From Adiantum capillus-veneris (Eukaryota > Streptophyta > Polypodiopsida > Polypodiales > Pteridaceae), in the NCBI GenBank assembly GCA_014529385.2, contig CM043968.1, forward strand, positions 129,369,018 through 129,433,017: a DNA stretch of 64,000 bases, in the 5' to 3' direction. The notes beneath the pieces are model-generated. The model was given only the letters and a program-made list of their open reading frames with translations. It had not been told where the DNA came from and made no database searches. How positions within the stretch are numbered: the first letter of the stretch is position 1; each line of letters starts with the position of its first letter. The position numbers and the translations under genes were made by a program. Positions 11,556 to 22,639 of this stretch are shown one piece after another.

Positions 11556-11795
11556 ACCTTTAAAAAGTCTGAAAATTGAACATTCATTTAGTTACCTCTT
11601 AATTGTGGAGAATCATTTATTTAGTTTTGGATATAAGCTATTTTTGAAAACGCTTACAAAGCGTTTTAGGGTTTAGGGTTTGAGTTTAGGGTTTAGGTTT
11701 CATTGAACCCTAAACCCTAAACCTTTAAAAAGTCTAAAAATTGAACATTCATTTAGTTACCTCTTAATTGTGTTGAATCATTTACTTAGTTTTGG
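11556..11795. repeat. 75-bp direct duplication flanking a telomeric-repeat hairpin
   Basis: A segment starting ACCTTTAAAAAGTCT and ending TTAGTTTTGG occurs at 11556-11630 and 11721-11795. Between the copies lie TTTAGGG-type units (11664-11697) and, after ten bases, the opposite-strand CCCTAAA units (11708-11723). The plant telomere sequence thus forms an inverted pair. Just before it is another palindrome, AAAACGCT...AGCGTTTT (11648-11668). Confidence 0.9.
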
Positions 11796-12030
11796 TTTCA
11801 TTGAGCCTCCTACTGAACCATATGAAGTTGCACATATTCTTGACTATCATGGTATCGGTGAACTAGAAAACTGGACTTGAGAGGGATTCCACTGTGGAAA
11901 ACATTAGTGTCTCTAAAAAACGTTTCCACTTTTTTTAGAAGATGAAAATGCTTCTCCAAGGGGAGAGTAATGCCAAGCCTATGGTAGGACCAGGGAGGGA
12001 AAGGCCCTAAACTACTCATGCATGTCAAGA
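11796..12030 (+). pseudogene. Ty3/gypsy chromodomain end, decayed
   Basis: The plus strand reads EPPTEPYEVAHILDY, then a broken segment and LEDENASPRGE followed by a purine-rich tract (CTCCAAGGGGAGAG). The same ending, DDENSSPKGE plus a purine tract, occurs in the better preserved copy near 52390. The chromodomain core is partly deleted. A few hundred bases of possible LTR sequence follow, but no matching partner is in the window. Confidence 0.6.
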
Positions 12031-13355
12031 GGTCTTCTGTAAGAGGCTCAAGGTCCTATAAAAGAAGTACGATTGGGTAGAAATGAGCATGTACTCCTAT
12101 GCCTTTCATTTCTCACTTGATATTAGTCCACAAAAATATTCTATTTACTAACTGTAAAGTCTTATCTATGCTAGTATATCCCGATCAAGGACTATCATGA
12201 CAAACATTTTCTTTAAATACCCTCACACAAGGAACTGACAACTTCCCTTTTTGTTTAAGAAATACGTTTAATACTAATAATGTTTAAAATGAAGTTTGTT
12301 CAAAACAACTTGGTGAATTAGATGAGACTGCATCAGATGTACTGGATGGATTCTAGACCTTATTGATTGCAAATAAGGGTCTTTTAGTTGTGCTTCCTTT
12401 ATGTCTCAAAGAAAGGTACTGTCTAAAACAATCAAACTCATGTTATGAAAAATCCATTATGATACTTCAATGACAACGTTATCCTTATCCTTCTTATATA
12501 GAATTTTTGTGTGAAATTTTTCCAATAACTTGGCCCTACAGACAGCCTCTCAAACTTCTAAGTACATAAATACTTCAAGATATGGTGATCTTTGTAAACT
12601 TTAAACTATATTCCATAAAGATAATGATGCCAAATCTTAAGTGCGTGAATTATAGGCTGACAACAAGGGATGGTGGTACAAAATTGGTTGTCCTTGACAC
12701 AACCCAAGCTTGGTGAGATCCTGAGTAGAACAAAACTAAAGTAAAAGAGGGAAAAACATTAGGAAAATTTTGGACTCTCAAATGAGTCCTCTAAGGACTT
12801 TGACTTTCTCTCGCTTTATCCAAAACGAGTGCATGGTAAATTTTTTACAAATGAAATCAAAACTTGTCGAACCTTTTGAATTTAGAATGTACTCGTCGAG
12901 ATATATCCATTGATATATAGCATGCCATTAGATTCTATATATTCTAGAAGATTCAATTTTTTGACGCGACAACTTTGTCTTATAAATGGAATCTCTCCCT
13001 ACATTTCAATTGTAGTGGGGAGGCCATAACTTTACAAATCAACTCCAATTTTTTTGGAGTTTGGGGATTTAGAACTTACTTTCTAAGATCTTTCCAGTGA
13101 TATATTGGTTGATAGGGTTTTGACAAAGCATTTATGTACTTCACTGAGTTGCCCACTTTGAAAAAGAGAGGCAAACTCAAACGTCCTTATAGGGCCCCTT
13201 TGAAAGTCCAAATCTTTCCTAATGGGGAAATAAAGGAGAAAATAAAATGCAAAATTCTTGAAGTTTTATTACTTTAGACTTCTTTTTGGAAACGTCCCAT
13301 AAAACATCGACATGGGTGGGGTGCAAGACGTGGGTGGGATTTAGATTCCTTCGTG

Positions 13356-13361
<6 letters not shown>
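12031..13361. other. No recognisable gene
   Basis: AT-rich sequence with short frames only. I see nothing supportable in it. Confidence 0.45.

Positions 13362-13401
<40 letters not shown>
13362..13401. repeat. (CT)n microsatellite
   Basis: About 20 CT units, shortly upstream of the split gene. Confidence 0.95.
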
Positions 13402-13403
<2 letters not shown>

Positions 13404-13534
13404 CTCCATAGTAGTTGAGACTTGTATTATATCTACAGAGACGATGTTGGAAGCTGGTCACAATTCATTCAACAATTTCAAGCCAAGGATACCTGCATTT
13501 ATAGAGGATACGGTAACGGGAACCATAAGCATTC

Positions 13535-16422
13535 ATGAACTTGTCAGCAATAAAGAATTTATGTGGGGCTACTAGGTACAAAAGAAGCATGAGCAATGAT
13601 GCAAGGAGCACAGCCCTGCTTAGACAGCTGAAGTTTCTACAACCAGGTCAAGGAACAATATTTACAAAGCCATGGCTATATGTTGGTGTCAGAAAGAGCC
13701 AAGGACTAACAACAGTACAACAATAGGAAATTCTAGGCCAACTCATGCATCATCAGCCATTTTCCAAGTTGAGGAGTTTGGAAGTGCAATCGAGTCTTTT
13801 TAATGTTTGCAACACATTGACTCAACTGAAAGTACCCCACTCTTCAAGTGAGCTTTTTGTGAAGATAATCTCCTTGAGGATGATAGTAAACAATGGCGAT
13901 CAGAGGACAATATCGATGAACCAGTCCAAAATTGTTGTTGTCTTGGGTGTCCATCAACAGAACATAGTGACAGCAAGCAGTCAATTGGAAATGAAAGATG
14001 AGGATGAAGTGTTGACACTTACTGCTTGTCATAGACAATTGCCTCTGTATACAAGTATCACAAGTGAAACTAGAGATTTAGTGACCGCTTTCTGGAAATC
14101 CAAGACGAGAGTCTCACCTAACAAAAAAGATATTTGCAAGCATAAAATTGAAGCAAAATGTGTCATCAAACATCCCATAAATCTTCTAGATGACTCTCAG
14201 GTAATATGTTTTCCTACAATGCAATCTTGGTGGCCTTGGTTTCAGCTGGATTAGTGCTCACAAAATTTGTAGTCTTTAGGCGGCATTCAAGTTTGGTTGT
14301 AGAGTACCAAATTGGTAGTTTTTTTTCCAATAATCACTCTAGGCAAAACAATACCAGTTTGGTTCTTTTTGGGCAACAATCATTGTAGGTACCATTTCCA
14401 AGCTCCATAGTACCAATTAGTGCTCACAAAATATGTAGTTTTAGGCGGCATTCAAGCTTGGTTGTACAATAGCAAATTGATAGTTTTTTTTTCTAGCAAT
14501 TACTCTAGGCCAAACAATACCAGTTTGGTTCTGTTTGGGAAACAATCATTGTAGGTACCATTTCCAAGCTCCATAGTACCAATTTGGTGCTTCTTTGGCT
14601 TTTGCATTGTTCCAAGAGGATGCACAATACAGTTTTTTGGTTGCAATGCCCAAAAGGTATGGATGCACATTCTCAATTTGATACTTTTGATTCCCACCCA
14701 AACTTGGTAGTGTAACATCGAATCAGGTTTTGGAAACAAACTTGGTGCCTTCAGTATATCCTACAAATTACCAACCTAGAGAGATTGTACCAATTTTGGC
14801 TCTTTTTTGTATCTAGAAAAGTTCCCAATTCGGTACTCTGGATCCAATTTTTAATTATGCAATATACAAAAAAGTACTCAATTTGGTACTATGTAGGTTA
14901 CTTTAGGTGTGTCTGCATACTACCTAAAGGATCCACAGTACCAATTTGATACTTTTGGGAGCTTCTTACACTGAAATGTATAGTACCAAATTGGATTCTG
15001 GTGCTTTTAGTGTTGCATGCAAAGTACCAAACAAGATGCATAACGCCAATTTTGCTGCCTCTTGGAAAATAAAAAAGTACCTCACTTGGTACTACCGAAT
15101 TACATTGGCACTATGCAATATGCAAAAAAGTTTTTGTTTGGTGCTACGAATTCAATTTGGTACCATTAAGTGTAAGAAAATGTACCCAATTTGGTACTAT
15201 GCACGGTGCTTTGAGTTTGCATGCACATAATATTCTCAATTTGGTACTTTTGGGCATCACTCACACTTGGTAGTATAATACCAAACTGGGTTTGGAAACA
15301 AATTTGGTGCCTTCAAAGTAGCCTGCAAAGTACCAAACTAGATACGTAGTACCAACATTGGCGTATTTCTCTATCCAAAAAATCCATCTTGGTACTAGGG
15401 ATTCAGTTTGGTACTATGAAGTTTACAAAAAAGTATGAAATTGGGTACTAGTATAGGGGATCCATAGTACCAAATTTGGTGCTTTTAAGCAGCATAGTAC
15501 CAAGATTATATGCAATTTAATTATTTTGGCACCAATCACTGAAGGTAGTATATTTCAAAAAACAGAGTATCTGCTTTTAGGGGACTTGCATAGGTCACGT
15601 AGAACCAAATTTGGTGCTTTTATGCACCCAATTTGGTACTATAGTCTGATTTCTAGCATTACAGTGCCAAATTTGATATTTTAGAATGAGTTGGTGTTTT
15701 ACAATATAAAATTTGGTACTGTAAACTACTTTAATGCTTTACTCTTTTTTTGTAATATTTTAATCTCTAACGTGAATTATTTTTTGTTTATAGGTGGAGC
15801 TCTACAAAAGATTCAAGAGCACATATCCTGCAGTGAAGTTGTCACTTAGGTCCTTTGAGACACTCAAACCATTCTTTGTCCGAAAATTGAAAAAGACTGT
15901 TATACTTGCTACAGTATTTACCATATCCAGATGGTATACTTCAAGGATGCTTTCAATCAAATGCATCACACGCAAAAGAACATCCATGTACATGCTCCAT
16001 TTGTGGTACACATAGTACTGTAGGTCAGCATTAGTTTTTCAGCACATAAGTAACTTTCTGGATTCCATATTGTGCCCTCGCCCTATGGATCATGAATATC
16101 ATGCAAAGAGATTGTTACTTGGAGAGTGCCCTAGATGTGGTGTAACAAAGTTGTCACTCTTTCCAGATGAGATTACAACAGATAGCAGGAGGTGACTGTT
16201 AAGGTATTTAAGGATGTGGGTATTGGACGGGTTAATACCAAAGAAAAAGAGAAGAAGAGAAAGGACTTGGTCATGGAAAGGATGAAAAGTGAAACTTTCA
16301 TTCATCGTTTTTCAGATCATTTGAAAAGATTCGTCAAGCATAACTTTGTGTGTTTATGTGGCAAGCCCAGAAATTTAAAGACTGCTTGCTTAAGTTTCCT
16401 AGAGACATTGTGGTTTTTGTTG
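13535..16422 (+). pseudogene. 5' half of a spliced gene, interrupted by a copia element
   Basis: This is an uncharacterised protein family that I recall from seed-free plant genomes and believe may be transposase-derived. That identification is from memory only. Exon 1 ends about 14200 with TAFWKSKTRVSPNKKD and LDDSQ. A canonical intron follows (CAG/GTAATA at 14201, TATAG at 15793). The reading frame resumes with VELYKRFKSTYPAVKLSLR and LKPFFVRKLK. After one frameshift near 15890 comes a Cys/His stretch DCYTCYSIYHIQM, then GECPRCGVTKLSLFPDE, a basic segment, KRFVKHNFVC and finally DIVVFVV. The frame stops abruptly at 16422, where the copia LTR begins. The missing continuation (DFAKNYSFKVQ...) is at 38.36 kb on the minus strand. 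At least three frameshifts make it non-functional. Confidence 0.7.
14201..15793 (+). repeat. Intron filled with degenerate GTACCAAATTTGGTAC palindromes
   Basis: Nearly the whole 1.6-kb intron consists of variants of the palindromic word GTACCAAATTTGGTAC separated by short T-rich spacers. Within it, a 166-bp unit is tandemly duplicated (TTAGTGCTCACAAAAT at 14251 and 14417). Splice signals remain at both ends. This looks like a satellite-like array that grew inside the intron. Confidence 0.75.
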
Positions 16423-16649
16423 TGTTGGAATTAGGGCTGCAGGAAAACACACACAGCTTGGAGAAAACAAAGGAAGCTCAAGGCACACAATAGAGAGTGT
16501 ATTACTTAGTGTGTAATGGAAAGATAGATAGCCCTAGAGTGATGGGCATATATATAATACTCGGAGGGAAAACCCTCCTAAAGAGGAAAAAAATGCCTTA
16601 GCGGTCCTAATGTGTTCACACACATCACTACCACATATATATGGTGACA
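16423..16649 (-). mobile_element. Copia element 3' LTR (227 bp)
   Basis: On the minus strand it starts TGTCACCATATATATG and ends CCCTAATTCCAACA, with TG..CA termini. The partner LTR of the same length is at 38363-38589. By eye they differ at about 29 of 227 positions, so the insertion is old. A polypurine tract (AGGGGAGATT) lies just upstream on the minus strand. The flanking five bases 16418-16422 are TGTTG, matching the reverse complement of CAACA next to the other LTR. Confidence 0.9.
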
Positions 16650-16689
16650 AATCTCCCCTGGAGTGATGCGATGAACGAGAGCTGGTACA

Positions 16690-17875
16690 TGAGTAAAGGG
16701 AAGTGCCATGCCCTGAAGACATGATCAATCCACAAAGGGGAGTAAGCCCAAAGCTTTGCGAAAAGCTTCGAGCTTCTCACGAGACAATGCCTTTGTGAAA
16801 AGATCTACAAGGTTGTCCTGTGTTGACACATAAGCCAAGCTGATCTCTCCTGTTGAGAGCCTCTCCCTGACATAGTGGTAATGCACCTCAATGTGCTTCG
16901 TGCGAGCATGAAAAACTGGGCTCCTTGCAACAACTGTCAATGCACTCTGACTATCAATGTAGATAATGTTGGCAGTGTCCTGTCCAACACCCAAATCATC
17001 CATAAGTCGTCTAAGCCATACACACTCAATCGTAGCTGTGAAGACTGCCTTGTACTCAACCTCACAATAGAAGTGGCCACAGTAGGTTGCTTCTTGCTCA
17101 ACCATAATATACATGAACTGCCAAGCACGAAACAAAAACTACTTGTGGACACTCTCGTGTCAAAACAACCAGTCCAATCTGAGTCCAAAAAAACATGTAA
17201 GTCTGGTGGCAATGATTCCTCTTTGGGATAAAACAAGCAAAGATGTAAAGTGCCACTAAGGTAGCCGAAAATCCTCTTGATAGCCTGCCAATGCTTAGAC
17301 CATGGGCTATACATAAATTTGCTGACTTGTGAAACTGCAAACTGAATATTTTACCTCGTGTTGCATACATAAATGAGACAGCCAACAACAGTTTGGTAAA
17401 GAGTGAGATCAACAAGATCACTAGCATCATGTAGACTCAACTTCAAACCTGTTTCTATGGGAGTGGCAATAGGTTTGCAATTCTCAAGTCCAAACTTACA
17501 TAGTAATGTCTCTATGTAATTTTTCTAACACAAAACAATACCACCATCACACTGCTTAAACTGTATACCCAAGTAATGATGCAACAGTCCCAAATATTTC
17601 ATCTTGAAAGTAGCATTCAAATCAGTCTTAAATTCAGTAATGTGTGACTCATTGGAACCAGTGATCAGCAAATCATACATATAAAGAACAACAATGAGAA
17701 GTACATCACCCTCATGCTTTATATACAATGTGCTTTTTGTTGGATTGTTACAAAAGCCTTGTTTGACCAAATGAGTGTCAACTTTCTCATACCAAGCACG
17801 AGGAGATTGCTTCAACCCATACAAAACCTTCTTACATCTACACACTTTGTCCTCTTGTCCGCATGCCATGCGTGG
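16690..17875 (-). pseudogene. Copia reverse transcriptase C-terminus and RNase H
   Basis: The minus strand carries GQEDKVCRCKKVLYGLKQ and SPRAWYEK, then LYMYDLLITGS where functional copies have a YVDDL-type catalytic motif, so one catalytic Asp is changed. LHHYLGIQF follows. RNase H motifs are LDSDWTGC, YKAVFTATIECVWLRRL, IYIDSQSALTV and HIEVHYHYVRE, ending LVDLFTKALS. Two or more frameshifts are present. The N-terminal part of the RT is at 22.64-23.0 kb. About 70 residues between the two pieces, including the first catalytic block, are missing. Confidence 0.85.
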
Positions 17876-18969
17876 CTCCTACTCTAGGTTTTCTAAGCCA
17901 AGCTCTGGCTCTGTTTCTAGGCCAGGCTTTGGATGTCTTCACTTTTAGCATTCTTTCCTTATCAATCTCGACAAGATAATGTTATGAGCACCAACGACCT
18001 TTATGAAGTTGTGATACCGCCTTTATGAAGTTGCACCGGCCATGACTTATTTGACAATAGCAAGCTCTGATAGAAGTTCAAAAAAACGCAAAACAGGGTT
18101 AGATAAAAAAATTAAATGACAAGCACTACAATGAAGGCTTTCTTGCAGTACTGACTCACATGGAGACAAGGGGATGCATTTCAAACGCATTCAAAGAGAG
18201 ATAACATAGCAAACAAAAATCCCCCCAATGCCATCCGCGTCGCCGCGCACAGATTTTGGGCTTTCTCAGGACACCGCGGAAAGATTGAGTAGTGTCTCCC
18301 ACTCTACCACTACTCCCTCACGTAAAAAAGCTCTTAAAATCTATCTGCGGCACCGAGGATAGAATTAGGGAGGTATTTGACACTAAACCGACCTCAATTT
18401 CACCCTTCAAATTTCAAGACTTTCCTGTTGTATTGTCCATTTGCTCAAGCTATTTGCATTGTAAAATATCCAATTTATCAAGGAATTTGCATGTGAAATA
18501 TCGTTCGCTTTGGGTAAATGAAGAACGTGTGCCTGTAGTAGTGAAGGGCATAGTGATTAGAGTATTATAGTGAGGATGATGATGGTGTTACCAATTCAGG
18601 TGGTTCAGGAGTTCACTTGCATCAAGACAATCGAAACCCCCCCCTAATCATCCATGTCGCCGCCGATGGGTTTCAAGGGTTCTCAGAAAAACGTACTACA
18701 CACAATCAACAAGCTGTAAGCACTACGCAAACAAAAACAGAACTAAATACAAGAAGATGTAGCATAACATTAGTACTAAATACATTCAAATTCCATAATT
18801 CAGAATTGAAGCCTCAGAAGTGCCAAGCATAATGCCCAAGGCTCATTTTTCCAATGGCATTAAACTTTGTGTGGTTTGTTTCCAATTAGAAGGCGACCAT
18901 GACATCTCGTTGATAGACCACTAATGGCCAGCAATGCGGGCTCATCTCCGGTTCAAAACAACCTGCACA

Positions 18970-18994
18970 CCCCCCCCCCCCCCCCCCCCCCCCC
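18970..18994. repeat. Poly(C) tract of 25
   Basis: Twenty-five C in a row. It is the expanded version of the shorter C-runs in the neighbouring repeat units. Confidence 0.95.
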
Positions 18995-19039
18995 GGCCAA
19001 ATCCATCCGCGTCGCCGCGGACAGGTTTCTGGGCAATAT

Positions 19040-19380
19040 TGCGGAATGAGTACGCAAATAATCAGTAAGCAATAGATAACTATTGTGCAGTAAATCAATG
19101 CGGAATATGCAGTAAACAGGTAGATCAGTCACGCAGTAGGCGGTAGATCAGTCATGCAGTACATTAGTAGACAGGTACGCAGTAAATAGGTACACGGTAA
19201 CGCAGTAAACATATACGCAGTCGAGCGGTACATCGGTTACGCAGTACGCAGTAAGCAATGTAATCCCCAACAGGACATCATAACGCAGTATATCAGACCG
19301 TAGTAAGCAGTAATCGATACATCAAAACGCAGTAAGCAGTTAAAAACAACAGCTTTGAACCTCAAACAGTACGCAGTCTC
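19040..19380. repeat. Degenerate CGCAGTA-based repeat array
   Basis: About a dozen copies of [AT]CGCAGTA or close variants are spread over 340 bp, several within a longer unit like GGTAGATCAGTCACGCAGTA. Spacing is irregular. I know of no function. Confidence 0.7.
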
Positions 19381-19440
19381 CCAAATCCATCCACGTCGCC
19401 GCGGACAGATTTTGGGGGTTCTCAGGGCAGGTTTTTTGCA

Positions 19441-20160
19441 CATAGGTTTTGCAGGTTTACCTCAATGGGGGTCGACCTTTGCGGGGCATTTTGGCAGGAC
19501 TTCAAAGCACTTCAACAGAATCAGGCTAGACTTCGACAGTTGCCTCAGCTTCAGCTCGCTCAACTCTCGACATTAGCGCAGCAGCATTAACTCCCAAACC
19601 TTTCATATCAATTTAAGATCATTACCTAAAACTTTACAATAATATTTAAGATGTTGTCCAACCTATTTATTTAATTAAGTCACTTCAAATAATTTTTCGA
19701 GCCGTCCAATAATGTTTCATGCCGTCGAATATCTCTTTATCATGATTCGTATGGTCCCCAATATCTGTCAAAAATTAAGGCGGCGCTTTAATCGAGTTCA
19801 ACTTTTTTTACAATGAACATTATTATCAACAAAGGTCTCTGTTTGAAGCATTTCAACAATTCTATTTATTCGAGCTGCAAAAGATGAGCCGGCACATCAC
19901 CATCCATGGTCCAAATCTCGGCCTCAAACTAGTGATACTATTTGAGAATCGTGTGCAGGAGATTAAGGTCAATATACTGAGGGAACACTTTGAGGTGAAT
20001 GACAATGCATTTACTCTTCGTCCACTTACCCTTTCTGGTCCACAAATCAAACTAGAAGCTATTAAAAATAGTTTTGGAGAGGATGTTTTTATGCTAGATC
20101 ATGAATTTCATCAATTCTACAAAGTCCTTTTGAACTTTCGAAAACGTCTGCAAAGATAAA
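19441..20160. other. Unassigned sequence with one 91-codon plus-strand frame
   Basis: A frame at 19884-20159 translates to a non-repetitive 91-residue sequence (MSRHITIHGPNLGLKLV...) with no family I recognise. It lies directly downstream of the minus-strand gypsy protease, so it may simply be antisense of decayed retroelement sequence. Confidence 0.3.
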
Positions 20161-20199
20161 AGGTCTAAAAACGTCTCCAATCCATATTTGTGATGATTT

Positions 20200-21830
20200 T
20201 CAAAGTGCTTCTAGCGCTGCAATTGAGAGTGTGATTGATAAAATCAGGGCCTTGTTTCCTAAACCATGCAACCACTCACATTCTAAAACTACATCAGCAC
20301 GGTCCATGTTTATAACTTTGAAGTCAAAGGTCATTGTATGATCTTGAACAATAAGCTCAACCCCTTGAACTACCGTGTCCCATACTTCTTTATCATTCCC
20401 AGACATTTGCTCCACCACATACTTGTGGGAGCAGGGAGTCTGTGTAAGCTTCAATTTCTTGACTAGCTGATAGTTCAAGAAGTTATGAGCTGCACCATCA
20501 TCCACTAAAATACGAACACGTTGCCTGTTAATAGTGCCATGCATGTGAATCAAACCATGGGGGCCAAAGGTGGGTTGCCACATTGAAGCAAGCACACAAC
20601 ACTTGTGCTTTTCTTCCATATGAAGAACCTCTATAGCACAATATTTAGGAGATGAATCTAATGTGAGGCGTTGCACTGTGTGCATGGCCTTTTCTTTGCC
20701 TTGCAAAAGAGGATAATATTTCTTGTTATGTTGGTCTTAAGACATCTAAAACACAAATTGTGTTTCTTTGCACGCTCAAAATTAGCAGTGTTGAAAGACC
20801 CACGTGGAGTATCTTGTGATTGCTTAGGCTTCTTGGCCTCTTGTGGGCATGGAGAGGTAGATTGTCTCTTATTCCTCTTGGGACGTGTGGGAGATCTACC
20901 TTGCCATTGGCTCTTAGCCACATTGCTCTTAAAAATTATTCTTAGAGTAGGGAACATTTCCTTTCCTCGTTGGTCATCATCATATTGTTGGGCATGATTG
21001 ATGGCTTCTTCCAAAGTTTTTGGATGTTGGGTCTTGACATGAAGACGATAGTCTTTGTGAAAACTCCTATTATAACCCCGTATGTTTTGGAATTCATCTA
21101 GACCTTCTAGTTTTAATATGATTTCCCGATACTTTGAAAGGTACTATGTGAGAGAGAGGCCAGACATGCGGCATGCATCCATGCTAACCAATTCTTATCT
21201 TCTTCATTGGAGTCCAAAAACTCTTTGGAGAAAGAAGCTTGAAACGCAACCCAAGACGGAGGACAAGCATCTATTGAAAATGTCATCCACCACTTATAGG
21301 CCTTTCCTTTAAGAGGTAGACTTGTTTCCACAGCCGTCTTTATATCCGGGGTGTGTCTCAATCTATGAATATCACTCCATTTGTGTAAGAACGTATTGAC
21401 CACATCCTTGTTGCGATCACGCTCTTCTCCGTGAAACTCAGGAATGGTAATATTCTTAAGTAATGCATTGCGACCTTCTGCATATTTTGCATCCTTGAGT
21501 CGTACGAGCTTGGTTCCCTTGAATTGTGCCACTTGTGGCTCCTTGAGCCGTCTGTGAATTCATAAACGTCACAAGTAGCTCCCTAAGATTGGTAACATTT
21601 GCATTGAGTGCAGAGAGGTTGCATTCAAGTACGCTTTGGGGATGTTCCAAAGTCTTAAAAGCAGTCATATCTACAAGGCCATGATCTCCTACATCATCAT
21701 CGTCATGCATATTAGTGTCAGCAACACCCGTGGTGCCCTGATTTTGATCTATGTACTCAAAATCAAATGTGTGTGTAGGTGGGATATCCTCACTGGCCAT
21801 GATAAACACACACTAATGTAAAGAGAGAGA
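20200..21830 (-). pseudogene. Ty3/gypsy gag-protease remnant
   Basis: On the minus strand a gag starts MASEDIPPTHTFDFEY near 21798. A retrotransposon gag domain follows (ERDRNKDVVNTFLHKW, LPLKGKAYKWWMTF), then a basic linker and a zinc knuckle LCFRCLKTNITRNI. The knuckle's expected His is lost to Asn and its last Cys is displaced. The next element is a retropepsin, RILVDDGAAHNFLNYQLVKK (DDG in place of DSG/DTG), and VVLECEWLHGLG. Frameshifts separate the pieces. The RT and integrase that should follow are absent below 20.2 kb. A sister gag is at 35.4-36.3 kb (DKNHNKDVVNTSLHKW). Confidence 0.8.
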
Positions 21831-21969
21831 AAAAAATGTCAACTTGTACCTTGTGAAATTGAAGTCTTTGTGTTTTGTATGCTCCGCAATTTGCGTTGCA
21901 TGTGAACCTCGCCTTGCGGGAATTATAGCGCTTCATGTGTCGTTCGTCGTAAGAACACCTTTGTTGATT

Positions 21970-21998
21970 CTTCACAAAAACTCGTCGTTTTTGTGAAG
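21970..21998. repeat. Perfect 12-bp hairpin
   Basis: CTTCACAAAAAC at 21970-21981 pairs with GTTTTTGTGAAG at 21987-21998 across the loop TCGTC. It lies in the presumed leader of the minus-strand gypsy element. A role in RNA folding is possible but not shown. Confidence 0.85.
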
Positions 21999-22178
21999 GA
22001 TTTTGTTCACTTTGAAGGTACCTCCTTGAGAAAAAAAGAATATTTGGAGGAAAACTTGCCTTCCTCCAAGAAGTGAAAAGAAAGGGTGAAACTACTTCCT
22101 CGAACTTTGAAGCTTTCCCTTTCCTTCTAGCTTTCCTTTCAACACAAACATGCTATCTTTCCTTGTTATACACAACAA

Positions 22179-22340
22179 GGGTCAATAGCTTGATGGTAAA
22201 GTGTTGGCCTCTTACCAGCCTCATGGGGGTGGGTTCAACCCTTCTTCATGCAAGGGTTAAGTGGGCCTTCCTACGCGTGCAGCCAACGACGCCAACCGAA
22301 GCCTTCGGAGCCTCGGTGCCGTAGAGTTGCCGGTCGACCT
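22179..22340 (+). mobile_element. Candidate tRNA-derived SINE head
   Basis: A tRNA-like stretch begins GGGTCAATAGCTTGATGGTA. TAGCTTGATGG fits the pol III A box, and GGTTCAACCC, about 45 bp on, fits the B box. The sequence cannot fold as a good complete tRNA (acceptor ends do not pair), and it runs into a GC-rich body (GCCTTCCTACGCGTGCAGCC). That layout is typical of plant SINEs. The 3' end and target duplication are not clear, so the right boundary is a guess. Confidence 0.5.
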
Positions 22341-22639
22341 TACCTTGGTCTCCTGCCTTGGTCGCCCGCTGTGGAGGGCGTAGATGGGGCGTTCGATTGT
22401 CGATGCCTATCTTTGCACACTACACACAGGGAACGTCGCTGTCTGTGAAACGTGGGGGAGAAGCAGCACGTTGCATGCACATGGAACCCACTTTTTCCCT
22501 TCCTCAAAAATAGCTCGAATACCAGTGAAAGGGTGGTGTTTATGCATGTGCTACTCTCCACCCAACCGTGTTATCTTATAGCCTCCCCCTAGTACACACT
22601 GTCTGGCTGTGCCGGTGACCTTGTCCGTAGGACTCATGT

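Larger units (their letters stand above)
17880..19440. repeat. Four spaced copies of a poly(C) plus CATCCGCGTCGCCGCGG unit
   Basis: The word CCATCCGCGTCGCCGCGGAC, or a close variant, occurs near 18230, 18645, 19005 and 19388. Each copy is preceded by a C-run of different length (6, 9, 25 and 3) and followed by TTTTGGGNNTTCTCAGG-like sequence in three of four cases. Spacing is 355-415 bp. This is not recognisable as a coding region and belongs to the block inserted in the copia RT. Confidence 0.75.

Noticed and set aside
14248-15780. CRISPR-like array
   Set aside because: Repeats are degenerate, spacing is irregular and the context is a eukaryotic intron. No cas genes.
22179-22250. Functional tRNA gene
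   Set aside because: A and B boxes fit, but the acceptor stem does not pair and the anticodon arm is poor. SINE head preferred.
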